DNA of 64,000 bases from Pseudomonas sp. LS.1a (GTDB lineage Bacteria; Pseudomonadota; Gammaproteobacteria; Pseudomonadales; Pseudomonadaceae): contig NZ_CP092827.1 of assembly GCF_022533585.1 (NCBI RefSeq), positions 5,674,001 through 5,738,000 of the forward strand, read 5' to 3'. The position numbers and the translations under genes were made by a program. Positions 29,778 through 38,263 of the stretch are shown one piece after another (the first letter of the stretch is position 1; each line of letters starts with the position of its first letter). The notes beneath the pieces were generated by a model that saw only the letters and a program-made list of their open reading frames with translations, made no database searches and was not told the DNA's origin.

Positions 29778-30659
29778 TTGAGAGCAGAATCACCAGCTTT
29801 GCCTACATTGCACTGGGTTGAGGGGGAAGGTGTGGGAGCAGAGCTGGATCGGGTAAAGGATCGTAAAAGAAGCAGGGCGTTAATCGAGGATCTCTACCTC
29901 GATGCGAACCGTGTCTACGTAATCCACTATTCCTGCGAATCGTTCTACGAGAACGATACCGGGGAGTCGAAACGTGTGACATCCATTGCCACACGAAACC
30001 TAAAAACAGGTCAGACGAAATCGTGGTCAATCCATAAGGAAGCAGAGCTCAGTAAACAGCTGTCTAGCATGCAAGCCGAGCTCAATAAATTCGAAAAGTC
30101 GATGTTGAAGGGGTTTTTCCAGTGGCTTGATAAGCACAAGGATTGCCGGTTTCTGCATTGGAACATGCGGGACGAGAATTTCGGGTTCTTTGCACTCGAG
30201 CATCGATTCCGGGTGCTCGGAGGCAAGCCTGTAGAGTTACCGGATGACAAAAAGGTAGACCTTGCGCGTGAGCTGGTCGCCTTATACGGAAGAAGCTACG
30301 CTCCGCATGCCGATAGTAAAGGAAGGAAAGGCAGGATCATGGCGTTAGCTGAGCTCAACAATGCCAGCGACCAAGATGCGCTGCCGGGTGCTGATGAAGC
30401 AGCAGCCTTTGTGAATGCTGAATACATAAAAATGCATCAATCGACGCTAAGAAAGCTCGATATGTTTGCGAATTTCTTCGAAAGGACGCATGACAAGTCT
30501 CTGAAGACAAAATCCAAATGGTACGAGCGGAACGGGGTGCACCCTGTAGTTTTGGTTGAGATCGTCAAAGACCACCCAATCTACACAACCGTGATCGTGC
30601 TCAGCGGCCTTGCCATTGCTACTGTCAACTTCAGCCGTTTCTGGGCGCTTTTCAGTTAG
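29778..30659 (+). CDS. Hypothetical protein with C-terminal membrane anchor, possible RNase H-like fold
   Basis: 293 residues from TTG at 29778. The order of blocks YVIHYSCESFYEN, then DCRFLHWNMRDENFGFFALEHRF, then LARELVALYGRSYAPH...GRIMALAELN recalls DEDD 3'-5' exonucleases (strand with acidic residue, [L/V]-x-H-N/W-x-x-x-D, late helix), but the first Asp is Ser-Cys-Glu here and I cannot call it catalytic. The C-terminus (HPIYTTVIVLSGLAIATVNFSRF) is a membrane helix. I do not recognise the family. It is single, between the ars modules, and lower in GC than its neighbours, so probably an independent cargo gene, possibly defensive. Confidence 0.7.
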   Translation: MRAESPALPTLHWVEGEGVGAELDRVKDRKRSRALIEDLYLDANRVYVIHYSCESFYENDTGESKRVTSIATRNLKTGQTKSWSIHKEAELSKQLSSMQAELNKFEKSMLKGFFQWLDKHKDCRFLHWNMRDENFGFFALEHRFRVLGGKPVELPDDKKVDLARELVALYGRSYAPHADSKGRKGRIMALAELNNASDQDALPGADEAAAFVNAEYIKMHQSTLRKLDMFANFFERTHDKSLKTKSKWYERNGVHPVVLVEIVKDHPIYTTVIVLSGLAIATVNFSRFWALFS

Positions 30660-30776
30660 TTCCCCTGTAGCAGGCTCTGTCCATCCATTGCGGTGAAAAG
30701 GGTCTGCCAGGTATCTAAATCAGAATGCAAGGGGTGCCGTCAGCCTTACGTTCAGGCCAAGGCTATGAACATAAAC

Positions 30777-31868
30777 TCAACCAGTACCAAACTGAGTTTT
30801 GACGGCTGGTTGGGCAACCTTTCCCAGGTGTTGAAGCATAAGAGGCATCAGATATCTCGCGTCAGCACCCACGCCCCTCAGCGTTGCCGAGGCGAAATTT
30901 CTTTGCTTGGGCAGACCCACGAAGTACAAGCCAGGCACCTGAATTGCCACGCCGCTTCGCTGTAGCGTACGCCCGTGCCGGTCAACGACAGGGAGCTGCG
31001 CCAGAAACTCCTGGTTAGGGCGAAATCCTGTTGCGAATATCAGCGCGTCAATCTGGGTGCTGCTTCCGTCTGGCCAAATCACACCGTCGGGCAGTACCTG
31101 CTGGAACATGGCTCTGCGCTGAATTCTGCCGCTGCTAAGTGCCTTTCGGTACTTGCCGGTGTCGAGCACTGGAGTGCTTTGATCACTCAACCATCGTGTT
31201 TGCCCCAACCCGGTGAATTTCAGCCAGGCATGAAAATCGAGCCCCAGAATCCGCTGAGGGAAGAAGCGGATCTTCTCGCGGGTAGCCAGCACTACCTGTG
31301 CAACGCCGGCAAGCTCATAGGCAATCTGAACAGCCGAGTTCGCTGCCCCCACAACGACAACACGCTGGCCGGCAAAGGCCTCAGGTGTTCGATAAGCGGA
31401 GCTATGCAGGCAGTGTCCTGAAAAGTTCTCCAGCCCAGGAATGTCAGGCATGAAAGGACGGCTGAAACCCCCTGATGCCACTACCACAGCACGCGCAGTG
31501 AAAGTCGCTCCGTTGGCGGTGCGAACCTCAAATGCCTTGTCCTTCTGTACGACCGCCACCACACGGGTACCGCCCTGAAAATGCAGCTGAAACTCGGCGG
31601 CGTATGCCTCCAGGTACTGCACCACTTCGTCTCGCGACGGGTAGCCCTTGGGATCGCCAGGAAACGCACGCCCCGGTAGCGCAGAGTACTCAGCTGGTGA
31701 GAACAGCTGCAGGCTTTCGTAGTAGTTACGCCAGTTCCCGCCTGGGGATGTCTGCTCATCCAAGATGAGGTATTCCAATCCTTGCTGCTGCAATTGGCAG
31801 CCAGTCGCCAAACCTGCTTGCCCACCACCGATGACGACCACATCCAGAACGCGATTCGAATCATTCAT
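30777..31868 (-). CDS. ArsO-like flavin-dependent monooxygenase
   Basis: 363 residues from ATG at 31868 (other frames to 31886 or 31898 add a few residues). FAD motif VVVIGGGQAGLATGCQL, EQTSPGGNWRNYYESLQLFSP, second Rossmann motif VVVVGAANSAVQIAYEL and ATGFRPN are the ArsO/flavin monooxygenase signature. ArsO proteins occur in many ars operons, and their reaction is not settled. It is 42 nt downstream of arsR1 in the same direction. An ArsR-like half-site lies at its own start (31869-31888). Not the same subfamily as the Cys-tailed flavoprotein at 28279. Confidence 0.84.
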   Translation of the reverse strand: MNDSNRVLDVVVIGGGQAGLATGCQLQQQGLEYLILDEQTSPGGNWRNYYESLQLFSPAEYSALPGRAFPGDPKGYPSRDEVVQYLEAYAAEFQLHFQGGTRVVAVVQKDKAFEVRTANGATFTARAVVVASGGFSRPFMPDIPGLENFSGHCLHSSAYRTPEAFAGQRVVVVGAANSAVQIAYELAGVAQVVLATREKIRFFPQRILGLDFHAWLKFTGLGQTRWLSDQSTPVLDTGKYRKALSSGRIQRRAMFQQVLPDGVIWPDGSSTQIDALIFATGFRPNQEFLAQLPVVDRHGRTLQRSGVAIQVPGLYFVGLPKQRNFASATLRGVGADARYLMPLMLQHLGKVAQPAVKTQFGTG

Positions 31869-31910
31869 ATGTGCGCACTCATGCATATATAGGGACAAAA
31901 AAAGGCCGGG

Positions 31911-32249
31911 CTACGGACAGCACAGCGAAACCAGACCTTTGGTTCGCTGGAGCAGGCCCTCCAGTCGCTCGACGATCGCTCCACCATTCACTTCATAGAA
32001 CACCTGCCTGCCCACCTTGGTGGCCTTCACGATCTGGGCGTCATGCAATACCTGCAGGTGCCTGGAGATCACCGAGCGCTCTTGTGGCAGCTCTTTGGCG
32101 ATTTCGCCGACATCAGCCCGGCCGAGCAAAAGCACGCGCTTGAAAACCGCGACTCTGGAAGGCTCGCAAAGCGCTTTGAAGAAGGCCTCGTCCAGCGACT
32201 CGATGGCGGCGTCGATGGCTTGAGCACGGAGGTTTTGGTTGGTCGTCAT
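31911..32249 (-). CDS. arsR: ArsR-family metalloregulator (ArsR1)
   Basis: 112 residues from ATG at 32249; a longer frame to 32447 runs through the promoter and was rejected. Winged helix: FKALCEPSRVAVFKRVLLL, VGEIAKELPQERSVISRHLQVLHDAQIV, GRQVFYEVNGGAIVERLEGLL. It lacks the ELCVCDL metal box of classical ArsR, and its only Cys are in ALCEP and the C-terminal LCCP, so it belongs to an ArsR type with a different As(III) site. Divergent from the arsC-led operon; a perfect ATGTGCG-N6-CGCACAT palindrome lies at its start. Confidence 0.86.
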   Translation of the reverse strand: MTTNQNLRAQAIDAAIESLDEAFFKALCEPSRVAVFKRVLLLGRADVGEIAKELPQERSVISRHLQVLHDAQIVKATKVGRQVFYEVNGGAIVERLEGLLQRTKGLVSLCCP

Positions 32250-32260
32250 GCGGCCAATAT

Positions 32261-32280
32261 ATGTGCGTGAACGCGCACAT
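32261..32280. promoter_or_regulatory. ArsR1-type operator
   Basis: ATGTGCG-TGAACG-CGCACAT, two 7-bp arms, 11 nt upstream of arsR1. A degenerate copy (ATGTGCG-N6-TGCATAT, arm match 5 of 7) lies at 31869-31888 before the ArsO-like gene, suggesting both are repressed together. Confidence 0.75.
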
Positions 32281-32313
32281 GTAAAGCCACCCATCACCGA
32301 GGGGTTGCGACAC

Positions 32314-32339
32314 ATTCGAAAAAGCGTATATTCGAAAAA
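32314..32339. promoter_or_regulatory. Direct repeat ATTCGAAAAA in arsC operon promoter
   Basis: attcgaaaaa occurs at 32314-32323 and again at 32330-32339, just before the arsC start at 32365. TTCGAA-type half-sites are used by other ArsR proteins, so this could be the site of the second regulator encoded in this operon. Confidence 0.55.
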
Positions 32340-32364
32340 CCATATACACGCAGGATTACAAGTG

Positions 32365-32778
32365 ATGGCTGGCAAGATCCGCGTCTTGTTCGTTTGCACC
32401 GCAAACTCCGCACGCTCCCAGCTCGCCGAAGCATTGCTCCGCCACACGGACCCTGTTCGCTTTGAGGCTTTCAGCGCCGGGACCCAGCCTGGCGAGGTCG
32501 ACCAGCGTACCTATGCCGCCCTCGAAAACCTCGCTATCGATACCAGCGCTTTGCACAGCAAGTCCATCGATGAGTTCGCCGGTGAGCGCTTCGACTATGT
32601 GATTACGCTCTGCGACAAGGCGGCCCATGAGTGCCATGCGTTGCCTGCCTTCGGCGAGTTTCTGGCGTGGAACTTCGAAGACCCTGTCACCAGTGACCAA
32701 CACGATGCCTTCCGACACACGCTTCACGAGATACATGAGCGCATCAAGATGTTCGTCCTGGTGAAAACCAAACACTGA
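32365..32778 (+). CDS. arsC: Low-molecular-weight phosphatase-type arsenate reductase (first copy)
   Basis: 137 residues from ATG 32365 (AGGA upstream). P-loop VCTANSARSQLAEALL matches the CX5R phosphatase motif, then SAGTQPGEVDQRTYAALE and VITLCDKAAHEC carry the later Cys. The family reduces As(V) to As(III) using the first Cys and two more in a redox relay. The last third is truncated-looking compared with ArsC proteins that end with the thioredoxin-linked loop. First gene of a long operon; 8 nt before arsR2. A longer frame to 32239 has no start signal. Confidence 0.86.
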   Translation: MAGKIRVLFVCTANSARSQLAEALLRHTDPVRFEAFSAGTQPGEVDQRTYAALENLAIDTSALHSKSIDEFAGERFDYVITLCDKAAHECHALPAFGEFLAWNFEDPVTSDQHDAFRHTLHEIHERIKMFVLVKTKH

Positions 32779-32786
32779 GAATTGCT

Positions 32787-33143
32787 ATGACTGACTCGCT
32801 GACCCCCACCAAGGTTTTCAAATGCCTCGCCGACGAGAACCGCATTCGGATGATGCTGCTGATCGCTCGCGAGGAAGAACTCTGCGTCTGTGAACTGACC
32901 TGCGCGCTGGAAGAAAGCCAGCCCAAGGTTTCCCGCCACCTGGCGCAACTGCGCACCTGTGACCTGCTGGAAGACCGCCGTCAGGGCCAGTGGGTTTATT
33001 ACCGGCTGCATCCATCCCTTCCTGCCTGGGTACGTGAGGTCCTGGCGACGACGCTGGAAGCCAACCGCGAATGGCTAAGTACTAGCACCAAACGACTGGA
33101 CACCATGGGTGACCGCCCTCAACGCGTCGCCTCCTGCTGCTGA
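32787..33143 (+). CDS. arsR: Classical ArsR repressor (ArsR2)
   Basis: 118 residues. ELCVCELTC is the metal-binding box at the first recognition-helix region, then EESQPKVSRHLAQLRTCDLLEDRRQGQWVYYRLHP is the winged helix. A C-terminal CC at residues 117-118 may add ligand. Second ArsR type in the island, unlike ArsR1 which lacks the box. Sits inside the arsC operon, 8 nt after the first arsC, so it probably represses this operon at the promoter near 32314. Confidence 0.9.
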   Translation: MTDSLTPTKVFKCLADENRIRMMLLIAREEELCVCELTCALEESQPKVSRHLAQLRTCDLLEDRRQGQWVYYRLHPSLPAWVREVLATTLEANREWLSTSTKRLDTMGDRPQRVASCC

Positions 33144-33162
33144 TCATTGCCGAGAAAAACCG

Positions 33163-33633
33163 ATGAATGTTCTGTTCCTCTGCACCGCCAATAGCTGCCG
33201 CAGCATCCTCTCCGAGGCTGTTTTCAATCATCTGGCCCCGGCCGGCATGAAGGCCTACAGCGCCGGCAGCCAGCCAAAGGGTGAGGTGCACCCGCTGTCC
33301 ATCACCGCGCTGCGGCGTGCCGGTATCTCCACCGAGGGCCTCAACAGCAAGTCCAGTGACGCGCATGCCGAGCTGGCACCGGACTTTGTCATCACCGTAT
33401 GCGACAAGGCCGCTGGCGAAGCCTGCCCCGTGTTCTTCGGACCAGCAGTGAAAGCCCACTGGGGACTTTCTGACCCTTCGGATTTGCACGGTAGCGCCGC
33501 CGAGCTGGACGCGGCGTTCGACAACACGCTTGAGCAGATCAAGCGACGCCTCAAGGCATTCATCGCACTGCCTTTCGACCAAATGGATGCCGCCCAGCTC
33601 AAGGTCGAGCTGGCCCGCATCGGAACGCTCTGA
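33163..33633 (+). CDS. arsC: Arsenate reductase, LMW-phosphatase type (second copy)
   Basis: 156 residues. P-loop LCTANSCRSILSEAVFNHL (CX5R), then SAGSQPKGEVHPLSI, and VITVCDKAAGEACPVFFGP with the downstream Cys used in the relay; the standard ArsC architecture is complete. It converts arsenate to arsenite for export by ACR3. ATG at 33163 is preceded by GAG-like purines and sits 19 nt after arsR2; the longer 33109 frame overlaps arsR2 and was rejected. This is the better arsC candidate in the island; the first copy may be a specialised or degenerate paralogue. Confidence 0.9.
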   Translation: MNVLFLCTANSCRSILSEAVFNHLAPAGMKAYSAGSQPKGEVHPLSITALRRAGISTEGLNSKSSDAHAELAPDFVITVCDKAAGEACPVFFGPAVKAHWGLSDPSDLHGSAAELDAAFDNTLEQIKRRLKAFIALPFDQMDAAQLKVELARIGTL

Positions 33634-33651
33634 CGTTTAGGGAGATCCACC

Positions 33652-34713
33652 ATGAGCAAAAGCCGACTTTCATTCCTCGACCGCTACCTGACGGTCTGGA
33701 TCTTTCTGGCCATGGGCCTAGGCATTGGTCTGGGTAGTCTGTTCCAGGGTTTTCCAGCGTGGCTGAACAGCCTGTCGGTAGGCTCGACAAACATACCCAT
33801 CGCCATTGGCCTCATCGTCATGATGTACCCACCTCTGGCGAAGGTGAAATACGAGGAGTTGCCGCAGGTCTTCAAGGACAAACGCATCCTCACCTTGTCG
33901 CTGATCCAGAACTGGGTGATCGGCCCGGTCCTGATGTTCGGGCTGGCCGTTGTCTTCCTTTCCGATAAGCCTGAGTACATGACCGGCCTGATCCTCATCG
34001 GCTTGGCACGCTGCATTGCCATGGTCCTGGTGTGGAACCAGATCGCCGGTGGCAACAACCAGTACGTGGCCGGTCTGGTCGCCTTCAACAGCATTTTCCA
34101 GATCCTGTTCTTCAGCGTGTACGCCTGGATCTTCCTGGGCCTGCTGCCGCCACTGTTTGGCCTTGAAGGTAGCGTCATCGAGACCAGCTTCCTCGAAATC
34201 GCCCAATCGGTACTGATCTATCTGGGTATCCCGTTCCTGGCTGGTTTCTTGACCCGCAAGATCCTGATCAGCAGCAAGGGCGAGACCTGGTATCAGGAGC
34301 GCTTCATCTCGAAGATCAGCCCGCTGACCCTCGTGGCATTGCTGCTGACCATCGTCGCCATGTTCAGCCTGAAAGGCGACATGGTGCTGCAACTGCCGCT
34401 GGATGTGCTGCGCATCGCTATCCCGCTGACCATCTACTTCGTGGTGATGTTCTTCATCAGCTTCTGGATGGGCAAGCTGCTGGAGGCCGACTACCCGCGC
34501 ACCACTGCGCTGGCGTTCACCGCAGCAAGCAACAACTTTGAACTGGCCATTGCTGTGGCCATCGCCACCTTCGGTCTTGCCTCGCCGGTCGCGTTTGCCA
34601 CCGTCATCGGGCCCTTGGTGGAAGTGCCGGTACTGATCTCACTGGTGGGCGTGGCCTTGTGGCTCAAGCGCCGCTGGTTCGATCAGCCATCCGGTGCCTT
34701 GTCTCAGGAGTAA
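33652..34713 (+). CDS. acr3: ACR3-family arsenite efflux permease
   Basis: 353 residues with about ten hydrophobic helices. ACR3 marks: [21 protein letters not shown] with the conserved Cys in TM4, and [24 protein letters not shown] with the conserved acidic residue in TM9. It exports As(III) as the oxyanion or arsenous acid using the proton gradient, without an ATPase. It is often named arsB in annotations but is the Acr3, not the ArsB, family. 18 nt after arsC and 3 nt before arsH in a compact operon. Confidence 0.93.
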   Translation: MSKSRLSFLDRYLTVWIFLAMGLGIGLGSLFQGFPAWLNSLSVGSTNIPIAIGLIVMMYPPLAKVKYEELPQVFKDKRILTLSLIQNWVIGPVLMFGLAVVFLSDKPEYMTGLILIGLARCIAMVLVWNQIAGGNNQYVAGLVAFNSIFQILFFSVYAWIFLGLLPPLFGLEGSVIETSFLEIAQSVLIYLGIPFLAGFLTRKILISSKGETWYQERFISKISPLTLVALLLTIVAMFSLKGDMVLQLPLDVLRIAIPLTIYFVVMFFISFWMGKLLEADYPRTTALAFTAASNNFELAIAVAIATFGLASPVAFATVIGPLVEVPVLISLVGVALWLKRRWFDQPSGALSQE

Positions 34714-34716
34714 ATC

Positions 34717-35433
34717 ATGACCGAACACCACATCCCCAATATCGACAACGATCTGGTCGACCTGCCGACAGCAGACAAGCTGGCAGTCGAGCAAAAGTCC
34801 ACTCATAAGCCTCGCATCCTGCTGCTGTACGGATCGACCCGCGAACGCTCGTTCAGCCGCCTGCTGACGGAAGAAGCGGCACGCCTGCTGGAGCACTTCG
34901 GTGCCGAGACGCGGATCTTCAATCCGACCGGGCTGCCACTGGCGGATGACGTGCCCGATGACCACCCCATGGTCAAGGAGCTGCGCGATCTGGTGCTGTG
35001 GTCCGAAGGCATGGTCTGGTGCTCGCCAGAACGCCACGGTGCAATGACCGGCGTGTTCAAGTCGCAGATCGACTGGATTCCACTGAGCATGGGCGCCGTG
35101 CGCCCCACTCAAGGCAAAACCCTCGCGGTGATGCAGGTCTGCGGCGGCTCGCAGTCGTTCAACGTGGTCAACCAGCTGCGCGTCCTCGGCCGCTGGATGC
35201 GCATGTTCACCATCCCTAACCAGTCGTCCGTGCCGAAGGCCTACCTGGAATTCGACGAGTCGGGCCGCATGAAGCCCTCTTCGTACTACGACCGTGTCGT
35301 CGACGTGATGGAGGAGCTGGTGAAGTTCACCCTGCTGCTTCGTGATCGCTCCGACTACCTGGTCGATCGCTACTCCGAACGTAAAGAGTCGGCTGAAGAA
35401 CTATCCAAGCGTGTCAATCAACGATCCATTTGA
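34717..35433 (+). CDS. arsH: ArsH, NADPH-dependent FMN reductase / organoarsenical oxidase
   Basis: 238 residues. FMN-binding [24 protein letters not shown] and [31 protein letters not shown]. ArsH oxidises trivalent methyl- and aromatic arsenicals to less toxic pentavalent forms (known for P. putida ArsH). It overlaps nothing but is only 3 nt from acr3, so one transcript. It fits with the organoarsenical role of the nearby arsN module. Confidence 0.93.
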   Translation: MTEHHIPNIDNDLVDLPTADKLAVEQKSTHKPRILLLYGSTRERSFSRLLTEEAARLLEHFGAETRIFNPTGLPLADDVPDDHPMVKELRDLVLWSEGMVWCSPERHGAMTGVFKSQIDWIPLSMGAVRPTQGKTLAVMQVCGGSQSFNVVNQLRVLGRWMRMFTIPNQSSVPKAYLEFDESGRMKPSSYYDRVVDVMEELVKFTLLLRDRSDYLVDRYSERKESAEELSKRVNQRSI

Positions 35434-35445
35434 GGCTTTGTGAGC

Positions 35446-35949
35446 ATGCAATTGCACCCGTATTCCGTGTTGGCTAATTCCGAACTGGTCGGCCAGCTGA
35501 TCTTCACTCCGTGCCCCGGTACCAAGGAGACATCGGTATCTCAGGCTCTGGCAACGCTGCGCGATGCCGGCGCGAGCGCGCTGGTAACCCTGATGCCGAG
35601 TGAAGAACTGCTGCAGAACGAGATCGATCTGCTTCCCGAGGAGTGCCAACTGCTGGGCCTCGAATGGTTTCACCTGCCGGTCGAGGACGACGAAGCACCC
35701 GGTGAGCCGTTTGCTGCCGCCTGGGAAACTCACCGGGATCGCCTGAAAGAGCTGGTGATGACCGGTAAGACGATCGCTATTCACTGCAAGGGCGGCTCTG
35801 GCCGCACCGGCCTGTTTGCGGCCCGCCTGATGATCGAGTGCGGCATTCCTGTGCAGGAAGCTGTTGCCCAGGTCCAGGCCCTGCGCCCACGTGCGATCCA
35901 GAACCCTGCGCACGTTGGGTACATCAACCAGTTCAACGACACCCTCTGA
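35446..35949 (+). CDS. Dual-specificity / tyrosine phosphatase-like protein in the ars operon
   Basis: 168 residues from ATG 35446; a GTG at 35440 is an alternative with closer GAGG. HCKGGSGRTGLFAARLM is the CX5R phosphatase signature and an upstream acidic stretch (VEDDEAPGEPF) may give the general acid. The fold is that of small dual-specificity phosphatases. It sits between arsH and GAPDH in the ars operon, so it may act on phosphate or arsenate esters, or on a protein, in arsenate metabolism. Its substrate is unknown. Confidence 0.82.
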   Translation: MQLHPYSVLANSELVGQLIFTPCPGTKETSVSQALATLRDAGASALVTLMPSEELLQNEIDLLPEECQLLGLEWFHLPVEDDEAPGEPFAAAWETHRDRLKELVMTGKTIAIHCKGGSGRTGLFAARLMIECGIPVQEAVAQVQALRPRAIQNPAHVGYINQFNDTL

Positions 35950-35981
35950 CCTTTTGCTAATCGCGATCCGAGAACAAGAGC

Positions 35982-36986
35982 ATGGCTATCAAAGTAGGTA
36001 TCAATGGGTTTGGCCGTATTGGTCGCTTGGCGCTTCGCGCGTCCTGGGACTGGCCGGAATTCGAGTTTGTGCAGATCAATGACCCGGCCGGTGACGCCGA
36101 GACCCATGCCCATCTGATCAACTTCGATTCGATCCACGGACGCTGGCACCGTGAAGCCCGCGCAGAAGGCGACGCGGTAGTGATCGAGGGCAAGCACATC
36201 AAGGTCACCGCGAACAAGACCATCGCGGACACCGACTGGTCGGGCTGCGACCTGGTCATCGAGGCCAGCGGCAAGATGAAGTCGGTAGCCGTGCTCCAGG
36301 CCTACCTGGATCAGGGCGTCAAACGTGTGGTTGTCTGCGCTCCAGTGAAGGAGAAAGGCGCACTGAACGTGGTGATGGGCGTCAACCAGCACCTGTTCGA
36401 GCCGGCGCAGCATCGTATCGTCACCGCCGCCTCCTGCACCACTAACTGCCTGGCCCCGGTGGTCAAGGTGATTCACGAGAACCTAGGCATCCGCCACGGT
36501 TCGATCACCACCATTCACGACCTCACCAATACCCAGAGCATCCTCGATACACCGCACAAGGACCTGCGTCGTGCCCGTGCCTCAGGCATGAGCCTGATCC
36601 CGACCACCACAGGCTCGGCCACCGCAATCGCCGAGATCTTCCCCGAACTGCGCGGCAAGCTGAATGGTCACGCCGTGCGTGTACCGCTGGCCAACGCCTC
36701 GCTGACCGACTGCGTGTTCGAAGTGGAACGTGAGACGACGGCTGAAGAGGTCAACGCGCTGCTGAAAGCCGCTGCCGAAGGGCCGCTTAAGGACATCCTG
36801 GGCTACGAAGAACGCCCTCTGGTGTCCATCGACTACCGCACCGATCCACGGTCCTCAATCATCGATGCGTTGTCGACCATGGTAGTCAGCGGCACCCAGG
36901 TGAAGATCTACGCCTGGTACGACAACGAGTGGGGCTACGCCAACCGTGCAGCGGAACTGGCACGCTTGGTCGGCGCAGCGGAGTAA
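35982..36986 (+). CDS. Glyceraldehyde-3-phosphate dehydrogenase, ArsJ-associated
   Basis: 334 residues. NAD-binding [16 protein letters not shown], catalytic [10 protein letters not shown] and [11 protein letters not shown]. When linked to arsJ, this enzyme uses arsenate in place of phosphate to make 1-arseno-3-phosphoglycerate, an unstable product exported by ArsJ (established pathway of arsenate resistance). Located 32 nt after the phosphatase gene and 9 nt before arsJ, so it is a dedicated resistance copy, not the glycolytic gap. Confidence 0.93.
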   Translation: MAIKVGINGFGRIGRLALRASWDWPEFEFVQINDPAGDAETHAHLINFDSIHGRWHREARAEGDAVVIEGKHIKVTANKTIADTDWSGCDLVIEASGKMKSVAVLQAYLDQGVKRVVVCAPVKEKGALNVVMGVNQHLFEPAQHRIVTAASCTTNCLAPVVKVIHENLGIRHGSITTIHDLTNTQSILDTPHKDLRRARASGMSLIPTTTGSATAIAEIFPELRGKLNGHAVRVPLANASLTDCVFEVERETTAEEVNALLKAAAEGPLKDILGYEERPLVSIDYRTDPRSSIIDALSTMVVSGTQVKIYAWYDNEWGYANRAAELARLVGAAE

Positions 36987-36995
36987 ACGGCGATC

Positions 36996-38228
36996 ATGAA
37001 GGCGTTCTCAGCCCTGTCTGCGGAAGTGCGTCAGTACCTGCTGGTAACCGGCAACTACTGGGCCTTCACCCTCACCGACGGCGCATTGCGCATGTTGGTG
37101 GTACTGCACTTCCATTCGCTGGGCTACACGCCGCTGCAGATCGCGGCGCTGTTCCTGTTCTACGAAGTGTTCGGCGTGATCACCAACCTGGTGGGCGGCT
37201 ACCTCGGCGCCCGCCTGGGGCTCAACCGCACCATGAACATCGGCCTTGGCATGCAGGTCGTTGCCCTGCTGATGCTCACGGTACCAGCAGCCTCATTGAC
37301 GGTGCCGTGGGTGATGGCCGCCCAGGCGCTCTCCGGCATCGCCAAGGACCTGAACAAGATGAGCGCCAAGAGCTCCATCAAGCTCCTGGTGCCGGACAGC
37401 CAGCAAGGCACCCTCTACAAATGGGTGGCCATCCTGACGGGCTCGAAAAACGCGCTCAAAGGCGTGGGTTTCTTCCTCGGGGGAGCACTGCTTGCGCTGC
37501 TCGGTTTTAGCCAGGCGGTACTGGCCATGGCGGCGGTGCTGGCCCTGATCTGGATCGGCAGTCTGATCCTGCTGAAAAAGGACTTGGGCAAGGCCAAGGC
37601 AAAGCCGAAGTTCCGCGACATGCTGTCCAAGAGCCGGGCCATCAACATCCTCTCGGCTGCACGGCTGTTTTTGTTCGGTGCGCGGGATGTCTGGTTCGTG
37701 GTGGCTCTGCCGGTGTACCTGAGCTCTGCGTTTGGCTGGGATTTCTGGCTGGTCGGTGGCTTCTTGGCCGCGTGGGTCATCGGCTATGGCATCGTCCAGT
37801 CGTTTGCCCCCCACATCACCGGCAAGAAGCGTGGTCATGTGCCCGACGGCCGAGCCGCCTTCGTCTGGGCAATCGCCCTGGCCGGGCTGCCTGCGCTCAT
37901 TGCCGTGGGTCTGTCGGCAGGCTGGTCGGCGCAGATAGTGTTGCTGGGTGGGTTGATGCTGTTCGGCGTGCTGTTCGCCGTGAACTCATCGCTGCACAGC
38001 TACCTGATCGTCAGCTACGCCAAGGAAGACGGCGTCTCCCTGGATGTGGGCTTCTACTACATGTCCAACGCCCTGGGTCGCCTGGTCGGCACGCTGCTGT
38101 CAGGTTGGGTGTTTCAGGCCTATGGGTTGGAGGCTTGTTTGTGGGTTTCCAGCATCTTCGTGTTGGCCGCCGCACTCATCTCAATCGCACTGCCCAGGCA
38201 CAGTGAAATGGCACACCAGGCAAACTGA
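36996..38228 (+). CDS. arsJ: ArsJ, MFS efflux permease for 1-arseno-3-phosphoglycerate
   Basis: 410 residues, 12 hydrophobic helices of the major facilitator type (YWAFTLTDGALRMLVVLHFHSLGYTPLQIAALFLFYE is an N-terminal helix pair and KDLNKMSAKSSIK a cytoplasmic loop). The adjacent GAPDH makes the substrate, which hydrolyses outside to arsenate and 3-phosphoglycerate. Last gene of the operon. A GC-rich inverted repeat follows at 38242-38263 in the short gap before the convergent monooxygenase. Confidence 0.94.
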   Translation: MKAFSALSAEVRQYLLVTGNYWAFTLTDGALRMLVVLHFHSLGYTPLQIAALFLFYEVFGVITNLVGGYLGARLGLNRTMNIGLGMQVVALLMLTVPAASLTVPWVMAAQALSGIAKDLNKMSAKSSIKLLVPDSQQGTLYKWVAILTGSKNALKGVGFFLGGALLALLGFSQAVLAMAAVLALIWIGSLILLKKDLGKAKAKPKFRDMLSKSRAINILSAARLFLFGARDVWFVVALPVYLSSAFGWDFWLVGGFLAAWVIGYGIVQSFAPHITGKKRGHVPDGRAAFVWAIALAGLPALIAVGLSAGWSAQIVLLGGLMLFGVLFAVNSSLHSYLIVSYAKEDGVSLDVGFYYMSNALGRLVGTLLSGWVFQAYGLEACLWVSSIFVLAAALISIALPRHSEMAHQAN

Positions 38229-38241
38229 TCAGTGAGGAAAT

Positions 38242-38263
38242 GCGGAGGCCATCAGGCCTCCGC
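38242..38263. terminator. Hairpin between arsJ and the convergent monooxygenase
   Basis: gcggaggcc-atca-ggcctccgc, a perfect 9-bp stem that overlaps the last codons of the convergent monooxygenase gene. The T run after the stem is short, so terminator strength is uncertain; it may end both transcripts. Confidence 0.6.
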
